Shown piece by piece: positions 34,088-43,167 of a DNA stretch of 64,000 nt. Each line of letters begins with the position of its first letter. Within the stretch, counting starts at the first letter, position 1. The stretch is from contig OZ223307.1 of NCBI GenBank assembly GCA_965140765.1, positions 62,001 to 126,000 on the forward strand. The letters are read 5' to 3'. The translations under genes were made by a program, and so were the position numbers. Source of the stretch: Sunxiuqinia sp963678245 (GTDB lineage: Bacteria > Bacteroidota > Bacteroidia > Bacteroidales > Prolixibacteraceae). The notes beneath the pieces are model-generated. The model was given only the letters and a program-made list of their open reading frames with translations, was not told the origin of the DNA and did no database searches.

Positions 34088-35677
34088 ATGAAGGATTTAA
34101 AAAAGATTAAATCGGCACTGATCTCCGTTTACCATAAAGATAAACTGGATTCTATTGTAACGAAACTGGATAAGCTTGGTGTGAATATTTATTCGACAGG
34201 AGGAACCCAATCGTTTATTGAAAGTTTAGGAACTGACGTTATTCCGGTAGAAGATTTAACCAGCTATCCATCCATCTTAGGTGGTCGTGTGAAAACACTT
34301 CACCCAAAAGTATTTGGTGGCATTTTAAACCGACGCGACAACGAAGGTGATCAACAACAAATTACCGATTATGAAATTCCGGAAATTGATTTGGTTATTG
34401 TTGATTTATACCCTTTTGAAGAAACTGTTGCCTCGGGAGCTTCAGAACAAGACATTATTGAAAAAATAGATATTGGCGGTATTGCATTGATTCGCGCGGC
34501 AGCTAAAAATTTTAACGATGTAATCATTGTTTCATCGCGCGATCAATACGATGATCTCAACTTACTGTTGGATGAGAAAAGTGGTGATAGCTCAATTGAT
34601 GACCGCAAAGCATTTGCACGTAAAGCATTTGCTACCTCGTCGCACTACGATTCGGCTATTTTTAATTATTTCAACGAAGGAATAACTGAGAAAAGCCGGG
34701 TGAGCCTGAACGATGGTCAGGTACTTCGTTATGGCGAGAACTCACATCAATCGGCAACCTTTTACAAATTCAACAATACCGAAAGCAAAATAACGTTAGC
34801 CAATGCCGAAGTTTTACAAGGCAAAGCACTATCGTACAACAACATGCTGGATGCCGATGCTGCCTGGAAATCAGCCAGCGATGCTTACCATGCCACTACC
34901 CATATCGATACAAAAGTTGCTGTTTCAGTTATCAAACACTTAAATCCTTGCGGGTTGGCCGTAACCGACGACATTCTGAAATCGTTGGATTTAGCTTGGG
35001 CAGGTGATCCGATTAGTGCCTTTGGATCTATCATTTGTTTCACCGATACCGTGACTGAGGAAGTGGCCTCGTGGTTTGGGAAGAAATTTGTGGAGATTAT
35101 TATTGCTCCGGAGTTTACCCCCGAAGCACTCGAAATATTTAGTAAAAAGAAAAATCTTCGGTTACTGGTAACTCCTGTGAAAGCAGAAACCACAGGAGAA
35201 AAACTATACCGCTCAATTAGTGGTGGAATGCTGGTCCAGGATGAGGACGAAGGCATGGATAGCGAATTTAAAAATGTCACAAAAATTAAATTTGATGACA
35301 ATAAATTAAATCTTGCCAAGTTTGGTATTACAGCGTGTAAACATTTGAAAAGTAATGCGATCGCAGTAGTCACCGAGAATTCAGATGGCTCTTTCTGGCT
35401 AACCGGTGCCGGAATGGGGCAACCCAACCGACTAGACAGTATGCGTCAGTTGACCATGCCCCGTTTTGACATGAAGGAAGGAATCAAGATTGAAGAGTCA
35501 GTCGTAATTTCGGATGCGTTCTTCCCTTTCAGAGATAGCATTGAAGCCGCCGACGAGTATGGTGCAAAATACATTGTTGAGCCGGGTGGAAGCATCAGAG
35601 ATGACGAAGTGATTGAAGCATGTGATGAATTTGGTATTGCCATGTTGTTTACCGGCAGACGACACTTTAAACATTAA
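34088..35677 (+). CDS. purH: Bifunctional AICAR transformylase/IMP cyclohydrolase
   Basis: A 529-residue enzyme that performs the last two steps of IMP synthesis. The N-terminal MGS-like cyclohydrolase domain (1-195) has SALISVYHKDKL, YSTGGTQ, SYPSILGGRVKTLHPKVFGGIL and DLYPFEETV. The C-terminal AICAR formyltransferase domain (about 200-529) has LRYGENSHQSA, SVIKHLNPCGLAV, GDPISAFGSIICF and GMGQPNRLDS. Length is normal. It is followed by mreB after 49 bases that contain a 14-base perfect palindrome. Confidence 0.97.
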   Translation: MKDLKKIKSALISVYHKDKLDSIVTKLDKLGVNIYSTGGTQSFIESLGTDVIPVEDLTSYPSILGGRVKTLHPKVFGGILNRRDNEGDQQQITDYEIPEIDLVIVDLYPFEETVASGASEQDIIEKIDIGGIALIRAAAKNFNDVIIVSSRDQYDDLNLLLDEKSGDSSIDDRKAFARKAFATSSHYDSAIFNYFNEGITEKSRVSLNDGQVLRYGENSHQSATFYKFNNTESKITLANAEVLQGKALSYNNMLDADAAWKSASDAYHATTHIDTKVAVSVIKHLNPCGLAVTDDILKSLDLAWAGDPISAFGSIICFTDTVTEEVASWFGKKFVEIIIAPEFTPEALEIFSKKKNLRLLVTPVKAETTGEKLYRSISGGMLVQDEDEGMDSEFKNVTKIKFDDNKLNLAKFGITACKHLKSNAIAVVTENSDGSFWLTGAGMGQPNRLDSMRQLTMPRFDMKEGIKIEESVVISDAFFPFRDSIEAADEYGAKYIVEPGGSIRDDEVIEACDEFGIAMLFTGRRHFKH

Positions 35678-35684
35678 TACAAAA

Positions 35685-35698
35685 TCTGCTATAGCAGA
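35685..35698. promoter_or_regulatory. Perfect palindrome between purH and mreB
   Basis: TCTGCTATAGCAGA reads the same on both strands. It lies eight bases after the purH stop and 29 before mreB. There is no T-tract and no loop, so a protein-binding site is likelier than a terminator, but either is inference. Confidence 0.3.
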
Positions 35699-35726
35699 AA
35701 TTAAGATACAGCTAGGAGAATAAAAT

Positions 35727-36749
35727 ATGGGATTGTTTTCTTTTTTAACTCAGGAAATTGCAATTGACCTTGGAACGGCCAATACAATTATCATTCAAAA
35801 TGATAAGATTGTGGTTGACGAACCGTCGATTGTAACGATTGACCTGAAAACAGAAAAGCTCGTTGCAATTGGTGAAAAAGCTCGTCAGATGCAGGGAAAA
35901 ACGCACGCCAACCTGAAAACAATCAGGCCTTTGCGCGATGGAGTAATTGCCGACTTTAACGCGGCGGAGCAGATGATTAGGGGCATGATCAAAATGATCA
36001 ATCCAAAGTCCCGGTTATTCTCACCTGCCTTAAAAATGGTTGTGTGTATTCCTTCAGGCTCTACGGAGGTTGAAATTCGTGCAGTACGTGACTCTTCGGA
36101 GCATGCGGGCGGACGTGAAGTCTACATGATTTATGAACCCATGGCTGCTGCCATTGGTATTGGATTGGATGTTGAAGCTCCCGAAGGTAGTATGATTGTT
36201 GACATCGGCGGTGGAACAACCGAGATTGCGGTGATTTCGTTGGGCGGAATTGTCACCAATAAGTCAATTCGTATTGCCGGCGATGACCTGACTGCTGACA
36301 TTATGGAGTACATGCGTCATCAACACAATATTAAAATTGGTGAACGAACAGCTGAAGAAATTAAAATCCACGTGGGGTCGGCATTATCTCAACTGGAAGA
36401 GCCGCCAAACGACTACATCATTCAGGGACCAAACCAAATGACAGCATTACCTATTGAAGTTCCGGTTTCTTACCAGGAAATTTCTCACTGTCTGGAAAAA
36501 TCAATTTCTAAAATTGAAACAGCGATCCTGAGTGCGCTAGAACAAACCCCACCGGAACTGTATTCTGATATTGTTTCAAAAGGAATTTACCTGGCTGGTG
36601 GTGGAGCCCTTCTTCGTGGACTGGACAAACGGTTGACGGAAAAAATTAATATCCCATTTCACGTTTCAGAAGATCCGCTAAGGGCAGTTGCCCGAGGAAC
36701 AGGTATTGCGCTCAAAAATGTTGATAAATTCTCTTTCCTGATCAGGTAA
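35727..36749 (+). CDS. mreB: Rod-shape-determining actin homologue MreB
   Basis: A 340-residue bacterial actin that guides lateral peptidoglycan synthesis. Actin-fold nucleotide motifs are seen: phosphate-1 DLGTANTIII (about 12-21), connect-1 EPMAAAIGIG, phosphate-2 VDIGGGTTEIAVIS (about 155-168) and the adenosine motif GIYLAGGGALLRGLD. The start is preceded by AGGAG (35715-35719). First gene of the rod-shape operon mreBCD-pbp2-rodA, all on the plus strand. Confidence 0.97.
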   Translation: MGLFSFLTQEIAIDLGTANTIIIQNDKIVVDEPSIVTIDLKTEKLVAIGEKARQMQGKTHANLKTIRPLRDGVIADFNAAEQMIRGMIKMINPKSRLFSPALKMVVCIPSGSTEVEIRAVRDSSEHAGGREVYMIYEPMAAAIGIGLDVEAPEGSMIVDIGGGTTEIAVISLGGIVTNKSIRIAGDDLTADIMEYMRHQHNIKIGERTAEEIKIHVGSALSQLEEPPNDYIIQGPNQMTALPIEVPVSYQEISHCLEKSISKIETAILSALEQTPPELYSDIVSKGIYLAGGGALLRGLDKRLTEKINIPFHVSEDPLRAVARGTGIALKNVDKFSFLIR

Positions 36750-36788
36750 TACCAGGTAGGGAGGGGCAAAAAAAAACGTTGCTACTTA

Positions 36789-37613
36789 ATGAGAAGTTTG
36801 CTCCAATTTCTTGCTCGAAATTCTTTCTTGTTTTTGTTTTTGGCACTCGAAGTTATCTCAATGACACTGATTGTCAATTACAATAACTTTCAGCGAGTCA
36901 AATTTCTGAATTCAAGCAACCGGATATCGGCTTCGATTTATAAAACAACCGATGATTTCGCTGCCTATTTCAATCTTCGAAAGGAAAATGAGGAACTGGC
37001 AGAAGAAAATGCAAGGTTGCGAACTGAGCTCCAAAAACTACAACTCGCCGAAATATTTGGTAGCGTTGACACAACCAGAAAAGACACCACTTACCAGTTT
37101 ATTCCTGCCCGGGTTATTAACAACTCGGCAAATAAACAATACAACTACCTAACCATCAATAAAGGCGCGCTGGATGGCATTGAGCCTGACATGGGAATTA
37201 TTGGCCCGAAAGGCGTTGTGGGGGTTGTCACCAACGTAACCGACCATTACAGCTCGGGCCCCAGCCTACTCAACAAACGTTGGCGGGTTTCAGCAAAAAT
37301 AAAGAAGAATGCCTATTTTGGCTCATTATCCTGGGATGGCACCGACTATCAATATGCTCAGTTGAATGAAATTCCTTTCCATGTTGAATTGGCAAGAGGT
37401 GATACGATCATTACAAGTGGCTACTCTTCTATTTTTCCTGAAGGCATTTTACTGGGTGTAATCGATGATTTCAATCACAATAGTGGAGCGAACTTCTACC
37501 AAATCAAAATAAAACTATCAAGCAACTTCAAAACCATTTCGAATATTGAACTGGTTAAAAACAAGCACATTAAAGAACAAGAAAAGCTGGAGATATTGAA
37601 TAACAATGATTAG
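36789..37613 (+). CDS. mreC: Rod-shape-determining protein MreC
   Basis: A 274-residue bitopic protein. One N-terminal membrane helix (NSFLFLFLALEVISMTLIV, about 10-30) is followed by a coiled coil (LRKENEELAEENARLRTELQKLQ, about 62-85) and the periplasmic MreC beta domain (TINKGALDGIEPDMGIIGPKGVVGVV, SGYSSIFPEGILLGVID). It links MreB and MreD to PBP2 in the elongasome. Starts 39 bases after mreB and overlaps mreD by eight bases. Confidence 0.94.
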   Translation: MRSLLQFLARNSFLFLFLALEVISMTLIVNYNNFQRVKFLNSSNRISASIYKTTDDFAAYFNLRKENEELAEENARLRTELQKLQLAEIFGSVDTTRKDTTYQFIPARVINNSANKQYNYLTINKGALDGIEPDMGIIGPKGVVGVVTNVTDHYSSGPSLLNKRWRVSAKIKKNAYFGSLSWDGTDYQYAQLNEIPFHVELARGDTIITSGYSSIFPEGILLGVIDDFNHNSGANFYQIKIKLSSNFKTISNIELVKNKHIKEQEKLEILNNND

Positions 37614-38112
37614 CGATTTTCTAAAATATACAAGTATGTTGGTAGTGCTGGTTCTTTTACAAGTACTGCTCCTCAACAATATTCAATTTAGTGGATACGT
37701 AAATCCATATATGTACGTTCTTTTCATCTTGCTGCTACCCTTTGAAACTCCCCGTTATTTGTTGCTTTTACTAGGATTCATGATTGGGCTATTGGTCGAT
37801 ATTTTCAGTAATACGCCGGGAATGCACGCTTCTGCTGCAACCTTTATGGCCTTTTTAAGACCCTACACGATATCACTCATTTCATCCCGCGATTCTATCG
37901 AAGTGAATATCCCACCTCGACTAAAAACAATGGGATTTGGCTGGTTTATGCGCTATACGCTCATTTTAGTACTGGCTCATCACCTTTTTCTATTTTTTAT
38001 TGAAGTTTTTTCAATGACCGGTTTTTTACACACGTTAACCAGAAGTTTATTAAGTACTGCTTTTACAGTAATATTGATTGTCATCAGTCAGTTTTTGATT
38101 TTTAAGGAGTAA
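37606..38112 (+). CDS. mreD: Rod-shape-determining protein MreD
   Basis: A 168-residue membrane protein with about five helices (TSMLVVLVLLQVLLLNNIQF, YMYVLFILLLPFE, LLLLLGFMIGLLVDIFS, YTLILVLAHHLFLFFIEVF and a final helix). Its position between mreC and the PBP2 gene and its size support the call more than sequence motifs, which are weak in this family. Overlaps mreC by eight bases; the PBP2 GTG follows four bases after its stop. Confidence 0.88.
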   Translation: MISDFLKYTSMLVVLVLLQVLLLNNIQFSGYVNPYMYVLFILLLPFETPRYLLLLLGFMIGLLVDIFSNTPGMHASAATFMAFLRPYTISLISSRDSIEVNIPPRLKTMGFGWFMRYTLILVLAHHLFLFFIEVFSMTGFLHTLTRSLLSTAFTVILIVISQFLIFKE

Positions 38113-38116
38113 GATC

Positions 38117-39940
38117 GTGGACAACTATTCAAAACGAAAATACCTAATTGGAGCCATTTTTATTTTGGTCGCGTTGGTCTTCTCTATACGCTTATTTCGT
38201 CTTCAGGTTGTGAATAACGACTACAAACAATATGCAACACGAAATGTGCTTCGGAGAATTGTTACCTATCCGGCTCGGGGATTAATTTACGACAGAAACG
38301 GAGCTTTGTTGGTTTACAACAAAGCCTCCTATGATTTATTGGTAACTCCCCGAGAAGTGTCAGCTTTTGATACAACTGCATTTTGTGATATCCTGGAAAT
38401 ACAAAAAGACGAACTGATTACCGGCCTGAACAAAGCAAAAAAGTACTCCCGCTATAAACCATCGGTAATCATAAAGCAACTTTCACCTGAAAGTTACGCA
38501 GTGCTTCAGGAAAAGCTTTTCCGATTCCCAGGCTTTTTCGTTCAAACCCGGACACTGAGGGAATACCCACAAAAAACAGCAGCCCACGTTCTTGGATATG
38601 TCGGAGAAGTAAACAGTTCGAAAATTCAAAAGGACCCTTATTACGCTCGGGGAGACTACATTGGTATTACTGGGCTTGAGAATGCTTATGAAGAAGAACT
38701 ACGTGGGCAAAAAGGGGTTAATTTTCAACTCGTTGATGTACACAACCGGCTCAAAGGAAAATACCGAGATGGTAAAAGTGATACCTTGGCCGTGCTCGGC
38801 AAAAACTTAGTCACAACATTGGATGCTGATTTGCAAGCTTATGCAGAACACCTGATGGACAATAAAAAAGGAAGTGTTGTAGCCATTGAACCTGCGACCG
38901 GAGAAGTACTAGCATTTTTGAGTGCTCCAACCTACGATCCTTCGTTATTGGTGGGTCGGGCACGCGGAGCGAATTATCAAAAGCTGGCGCAAGATACACT
39001 CAAACCTATTTTTAACCGAGCAATTCGAGCTGCCTATCCTCCCGGTTCAACCTTTAAACTGTTTAATGCTTTAATTGCACTTGAGGAAAATACAATTAAC
39101 CTGCAAACCCATTTTAGTTGCAATGGTCCGTTGTCCCGCCCAATCCGATGTACACACAATCACATTTCACCAATAAGTGTTCGTAATGCAATTCGGGAAT
39201 CCTGCAATCCATTTTTCTGGAACACCTTTAATTCAATTATGCGGAAATATCCGCGTGCTGATGAAGGGTACAAAGTATGGAGAGAACATTTGATAAGCTG
39301 TGGACTGAGCCAACGACTTGGAACTGAACTGAGCAATGAGCTACCCGGAAATATCCCGGAGGTTGGGTATTACAACCATTATTATGGCGAAGGCCACTGG
39401 AATGGCTTAACCATCCGTTCGATGGCTATTGGACAGGGAGAGCTTCTGATTACACCTTTTCAACTGGCCAATATGGCTGCCACTATTGCCAATCGGGGAT
39501 ATTACATTACTCCTCATTTTGTAAAATCGGTATGGAGCATTGAAAATGAACCCAAAGATCTAAATTTTGAACGCCATGTAACAACGATCGATCCGGAGCA
39601 TTTTGAAGTGGTAATAGAAGGGATGCAAGCTGTTGTTGAAGAAAGTAACACCCGATATTATTCCAAGCTCGATAGTATAATTATTTGTGGAAAAACAGGA
39701 ACAGTTCAAAATCCTCACGGTTCTGATCACTCCGTATTCATCGCATTTGCTCCAAAGGAAAATCCTCAAATAGCTATTTCGGTGTATGTTGAGAATGGTG
39801 TATGGGGTGCTCGTTATGCGGCTCCCATTGCCAGTTTAATCATTGAAAAATACCTAAATGATAGTATTGCTCCACGCCGGATCTCAATAGAAACCCGAAT
39901 GCATGAAGCGAATTTATTAAACTCATTTCAACCCAAATAA
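38117..39940 (+). CDS. mrdA: Penicillin-binding protein 2 (elongasome transpeptidase)
   Basis: A 607-residue class B PBP that cross-links peptidoglycan during cell elongation. One N-terminal helix (LIGAIFILVALVFSIRLFRLQV) is followed by the dimerisation domain (PARGLIYDRNGALLVYN) and the transpeptidase domain with S311 in PPGSTFKLF (SxxK), the SxN motif (RESCNPFFW) and KTGT (CGKTGTVQNPHG). It starts with GTG 38117, supported by AAGGAG eight bases upstream and by the lack of an ATG before the membrane helix. It precedes rodA by four bases, the usual PBP2-RodA pair. Confidence 0.95.
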   Translation: MDNYSKRKYLIGAIFILVALVFSIRLFRLQVVNNDYKQYATRNVLRRIVTYPARGLIYDRNGALLVYNKASYDLLVTPREVSAFDTTAFCDILEIQKDELITGLNKAKKYSRYKPSVIIKQLSPESYAVLQEKLFRFPGFFVQTRTLREYPQKTAAHVLGYVGEVNSSKIQKDPYYARGDYIGITGLENAYEEELRGQKGVNFQLVDVHNRLKGKYRDGKSDTLAVLGKNLVTTLDADLQAYAEHLMDNKKGSVVAIEPATGEVLAFLSAPTYDPSLLVGRARGANYQKLAQDTLKPIFNRAIRAAYPPGSTFKLFNALIALEENTINLQTHFSCNGPLSRPIRCTHNHISPISVRNAIRESCNPFFWNTFNSIMRKYPRADEGYKVWREHLISCGLSQRLGTELSNELPGNIPEVGYYNHYYGEGHWNGLTIRSMAIGQGELLITPFQLANMAATIANRGYYITPHFVKSVWSIENEPKDLNFERHVTTIDPEHFEVVIEGMQAVVEESNTRYYSKLDSIIICGKTGTVQNPHGSDHSVFIAFAPKENPQIAISVYVENGVWGARYAAPIASLIIEKYLNDSIAPRRISIETRMHEANLLNSFQPK

Positions 39941-39944
39941 AAAG

Positions 39945-41372
39945 GTGGCAAGAAGAAATAACATATGGATAAGCTTAGACTGGATGACAATTGGAATCTA
40001 CCTGATTCTGGTCTTTTTGGGCTGGATTAGCATTTATGCCGCTGTTTATAATGATGAACACAGTAGTATTTTGGACATGAGCCAACGGTATGGGAAGCAA
40101 CTTATTTGGATTGCCGCAGCACTCGTTATCGGGTTCACGTTAATTATAATTGACAGCAAATTTTACGTATTTTTTGCCTATGCTTTCTATGGAATTACCA
40201 TCCTACTGCTTATTGCCGTGCTCATTTTTGGTACCAAAGTAAAAGGAGCAACTTCGTGGTTTCAGGTCGGAGGGATAGCCATACAACCGGCTGAGTTTGT
40301 TAAGTTCACCACCGCTCTTGCGCTTGCGAAATACCTGAGCACCTATAATTTCAAAATGCATAAGTTTAAGTCCTATCTTACAATCGGGCTTATCTTGCTC
40401 ATGCCAGTTGTGCTCATCTTCTTACAAAATGACACCGGGTCAGCATTGGTTATTAGTGTCTTTTTGCTGGTATTATTTCGTGAAGGACTCTCCGGATCGA
40501 TCCTTTTTATTGGACTCGTAATTGCATTGGTATTCATATTCACACTGGTTCTGTCGCCATTACACACCATCATTATTTTAAGTATTGCGGTCTTAGTTCT
40601 ACATTATTTCATGCGACAAAAACCTATCGAAACGCTAAAAGTAGCGGGTATTTTTTCGAGTTTGGCCACGGCCTTCATCTTTGGAGGAAGCCTATTTAAG
40701 ACAGGAATACCACCAGTCCAATGGCTACTTTATGCAACGATTATTTCATCGCTTATTTTTGCGGTTTTTGCTTTTCGGCAACATCTTTATAACCTGCTTC
40801 TTGTTTTAGCGATCTACCTCGGGTTAACGTTTTTTACTTTTTCTGTGGACTACGTATTTAACAATATTTTAGAGTCGCACCAACAAAGTAGGATTAATGA
40901 ATTATTTGGCATTGAATCTGACCCACTTGGAGTTGGATACAATGTCAACCAATCAAAAATTGCAATTGGCTCGGGAGGCCTGACCGGGAAAGGATTTTTG
41001 AATGGGACACAAACTAAGTTTGATTTTGTTCCGGAACAAAGTACCGACTTTATTTTTTGCACCGTTGGCGAAGAATGGGGTTATATAGGAACGACCCTCG
41101 TCATTGGACTATTCCTGCTTTTACTGCTAAGGCTCATTTACCTTGCAGAAAGACAACGGTCAACCTTTAGTCGGGTATACGGTTATGGTGTGGCCTGTAT
41201 TATATTCTTTCACTTAGCCATTAATGTTGGTATGACAATTGGACTTGCCCCCGTTATTGGAATTCCGCTACCTTTTTTTAGTTATGGGGGCTCATCGCTT
41301 TGGTCATTCACCATCTTGCTATTCATCTTTCTTCGGCTAGATGCAAGTCGGGCGGAGAAGTTGAGCCACTAA
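39945..41372 (+). CDS. rodA: Rod-shape SEDS glycosyltransferase RodA
   Basis: A 475-residue SEDS protein that polymerises lipid II with PBP2. About ten membrane helices, with family motifs WFQVGGIAIQPAEFVKFTTALALAKYL, LQNDTGSALVIS, QSKIAIGSGGLTGKGFLNGTQTKFDFVPEQSTDFIF (quoted in part by position 353-388) and GIPLPFFSYGGSSLWSF. It is about 100 residues longer than typical RodA, with extra hydrophobic segments in the middle (about 200-300), a pattern I believe is common in Bacteroidota. GTG start at 39945, four bases after mrdA. Ends 15 bases from a convergent gene. Confidence 0.94.
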   Translation: MARRNNIWISLDWMTIGIYLILVFLGWISIYAAVYNDEHSSILDMSQRYGKQLIWIAAALVIGFTLIIIDSKFYVFFAYAFYGITILLLIAVLIFGTKVKGATSWFQVGGIAIQPAEFVKFTTALALAKYLSTYNFKMHKFKSYLTIGLILLMPVVLIFLQNDTGSALVISVFLLVLFREGLSGSILFIGLVIALVFIFTLVLSPLHTIIILSIAVLVLHYFMRQKPIETLKVAGIFSSLATAFIFGGSLFKTGIPPVQWLLYATIISSLIFAVFAFRQHLYNLLLVLAIYLGLTFFTFSVDYVFNNILESHQQSRINELFGIESDPLGVGYNVNQSKIAIGSGGLTGKGFLNGTQTKFDFVPEQSTDFIFCTVGEEWGYIGTTLVIGLFLLLLLRLIYLAERQRSTFSRVYGYGVACIIFFHLAINVGMTIGLAPVIGIPLPFFSYGGSSLWSFTILLFIFLRLDASRAEKLSH

Positions 41373-41387
41373 CCAGTTTTAAAAATG

Positions 41388-41999
41388 TCAGCCTTTATTA
41401 TCTCGAGGTCTATCAATCTCTATCTCATAATTTGTTTCAACAAACTCAACAAGCTCAACAAAAAACCTTTCGAATTCGGTTCTGATTGACTCATAGTCTT
41501 GCTTCAATATTTGAATTGCAAAGTCAGCTTCTTCCGGCAAACTGGTGCGGCGCCCCATAATAGCCAGCGATTGCCAAATGCCTTCCAGTCCGGCATAAGA
41601 TTCCAAACGTTTATGCTGAATAAGAAAAGGTAAAAACGTCTTTACCCGAAGCGGAAGGATCGAAAAATTTGAGAGCAAAACAGCATGCACATGTTTTGAA
41701 AATTGGCGCAAAGGATCGTTCGAATACTGCTGCCAGTTTACTGCCAAAAAATGATCAAAAATAACATCAGTGACAATAGCTGAATATCGTCCGTAATTGG
41801 AACGAAACCGCCTAGCACAGGCCTTTACCAATGGATGTCGATCGGTAAACCAATCGATTTGGCGGTGCAACAAGACCCCCTTTTGAACAGCCAATGGAAA
41901 CTGCAGGTATTGCTTTCCCTTTACATAATCGCCTATAAAATTGCCAACCATAATTGATTCGTCTTCACCCGACAGGTACAAATGTGCCAAATAATTCAT
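41388..41999 (-). CDS. Acyl carrier protein phosphodiesterase-like protein (AcpH family)
   Basis: A 203-residue protein of the AcpH/DUF479 family. Signature: MNYLAHLYLSGEDESIMVGNFIGDYVKG, GVLLHRQIDWFTDRHP, IVTDVIFDHFLAVNW; conserved His/Asp residues fit an HD-like metal site. E. coli AcpH removes the 4'-phosphopantetheine arm from ACP; function in Bacteroidota is inferred from family. The start at ATG 41999 gives the family's standard N-terminus; upstream in-frame codons would add 29 unrelated residues. Confidence 0.85.
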   Translation of the reverse strand: MNYLAHLYLSGEDESIMVGNFIGDYVKGKQYLQFPLAVQKGVLLHRQIDWFTDRHPLVKACARRFRSNYGRYSAIVTDVIFDHFLAVNWQQYSNDPLRQFSKHVHAVLLSNFSILPLRVKTFLPFLIQHKRLESYAGLEGIWQSLAIMGRRTSLPEEADFAIQILKQDYESIRTEFERFFVELVEFVETNYEIEIDRPRDNKG

Positions 42000-42131
42000 A
42001 CCCGAAATTACCCATTTTAATTTAGAAGACTTGTTTTCACTTGAAAAAGTAAAACTACAACTGCTTTTGAAGGTGAAAATACACACCTCTCAACAAAGAC
42101 ATAAACGACTATTGATTAGAATTTCAGCCTC

Positions 42132-43043
42132 CTAGCTTTTAATCTTACTGCTTCTTGTTAATCGTGCTTTACTTACTGAAATAATAAACACTCCGGCTAC
42201 TGAAAGAATACCTCCTAAAAGTTGATGCGGCAAGGGCAAAGTATGAAAATAAAGGAAGCTTGCGATTAGTACACAAACCCCTTTCAGGCTTTGGACTACG
42301 CTCGACTTGGAAACTTCGATATAACGAAATGAATAGTAAATAAACATGACAGCTAAAAAGGGTCCCAAGGTAGCTCCAATAGCAATATTAACCAACGCCT
42401 TAGCCGGAATGACAAGCGATTGTTTGTATACCACCAACATGACGAGAGAAAAAATAAACAGCCACAACGCCCGGTTTGTAATCAGTAACTCGGGACTCAT
42501 CTTTTTCACATTCACTTTAACTACCATCGATGCGGTGGCAGCAAAAAAAGAGTTGATTAAAACAATTCCGGCTCCAGAAATAAAAAAATCGGACAGGGTT
42601 GTTCCGCCTTGGTAACTGATAATAAAAGCTCCGAATAATGCTAAAATAGCACCAAACGATTCCACCCAGGTGAAACGTTCGTGTAAAAAAACAACGCCCA
42701 TGCCCGTAAGAATAACCGGAAATAAATTTCCTATGAATGACGTAACCGCCGGGTCGGGTATAATCTGTATTGATAAAAAGAAAGACGCAGTCGTGAGAAT
42801 TTCGAGCACACCGAGCAAAGCCAAAATACGCCACTGGCGTTTGGTTAATTTGGGAATGGCTCGGTGCCCGCCCGTTTTAAGCAACCATGTAGCACTTAAT
42901 ACGAATGCAACGAAGAACCAATAGACACCAAACTGAGCCAGGTGAACTTCGTTTAGAGCAGCTTTACTAAATATGTAAATACTGGAAAAAGTAACCGTAG
43001 CAATTGCGGCAAAAAAGTATCCCTTAAAGCGATCCGATTTCAT
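42132..43043 (-). CDS. EamA-type (DMT superfamily) transporter
   Basis: A 303-residue inner-membrane protein with ten hydrophobic segments in two EamA repeats (about 8-140 and 155-290). Features: YFFAAIATVTFSSIYIFSKAAL at the N-terminus, IPDPAVTSFIGNLFPVILTGMGVVFLHERFTW ending repeat one, and KSSVVQSLKGVCVLIASFLYFH in repeat two. Such proteins export metabolites or move nucleotide sugars; substrate unknown. ATG 43043 is preferred since it precedes the first helix with a short basic head; an upstream start adds nine residues. Confidence 0.85.
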   Translation of the reverse strand: MKSDRFKGYFFAAIATVTFSSIYIFSKAALNEVHLAQFGVYWFFVAFVLSATWLLKTGGHRAIPKLTKRQWRILALLGVLEILTTASFFLSIQIIPDPAVTSFIGNLFPVILTGMGVVFLHERFTWVESFGAILALFGAFIISYQGGTTLSDFFISGAGIVLINSFFAATASMVVKVNVKKMSPELLITNRALWLFIFSLVMLVVYKQSLVIPAKALVNIAIGATLGPFLAVMFIYYSFRYIEVSKSSVVQSLKGVCVLIASFLYFHTLPLPHQLLGGILSVAGVFIISVSKARLTRSSKIKS

Positions 43044-43167
43044 GCCGCAAAGATAGGAAAGTGATTTCACTTGCTAACTGCTTCCGAACGATAATCAGTA
43101 CAACAGGATCACCTCGCTCAACAACAGAATAAGCGATCATTGCCAATAAAAAACCCAATGAACGACT

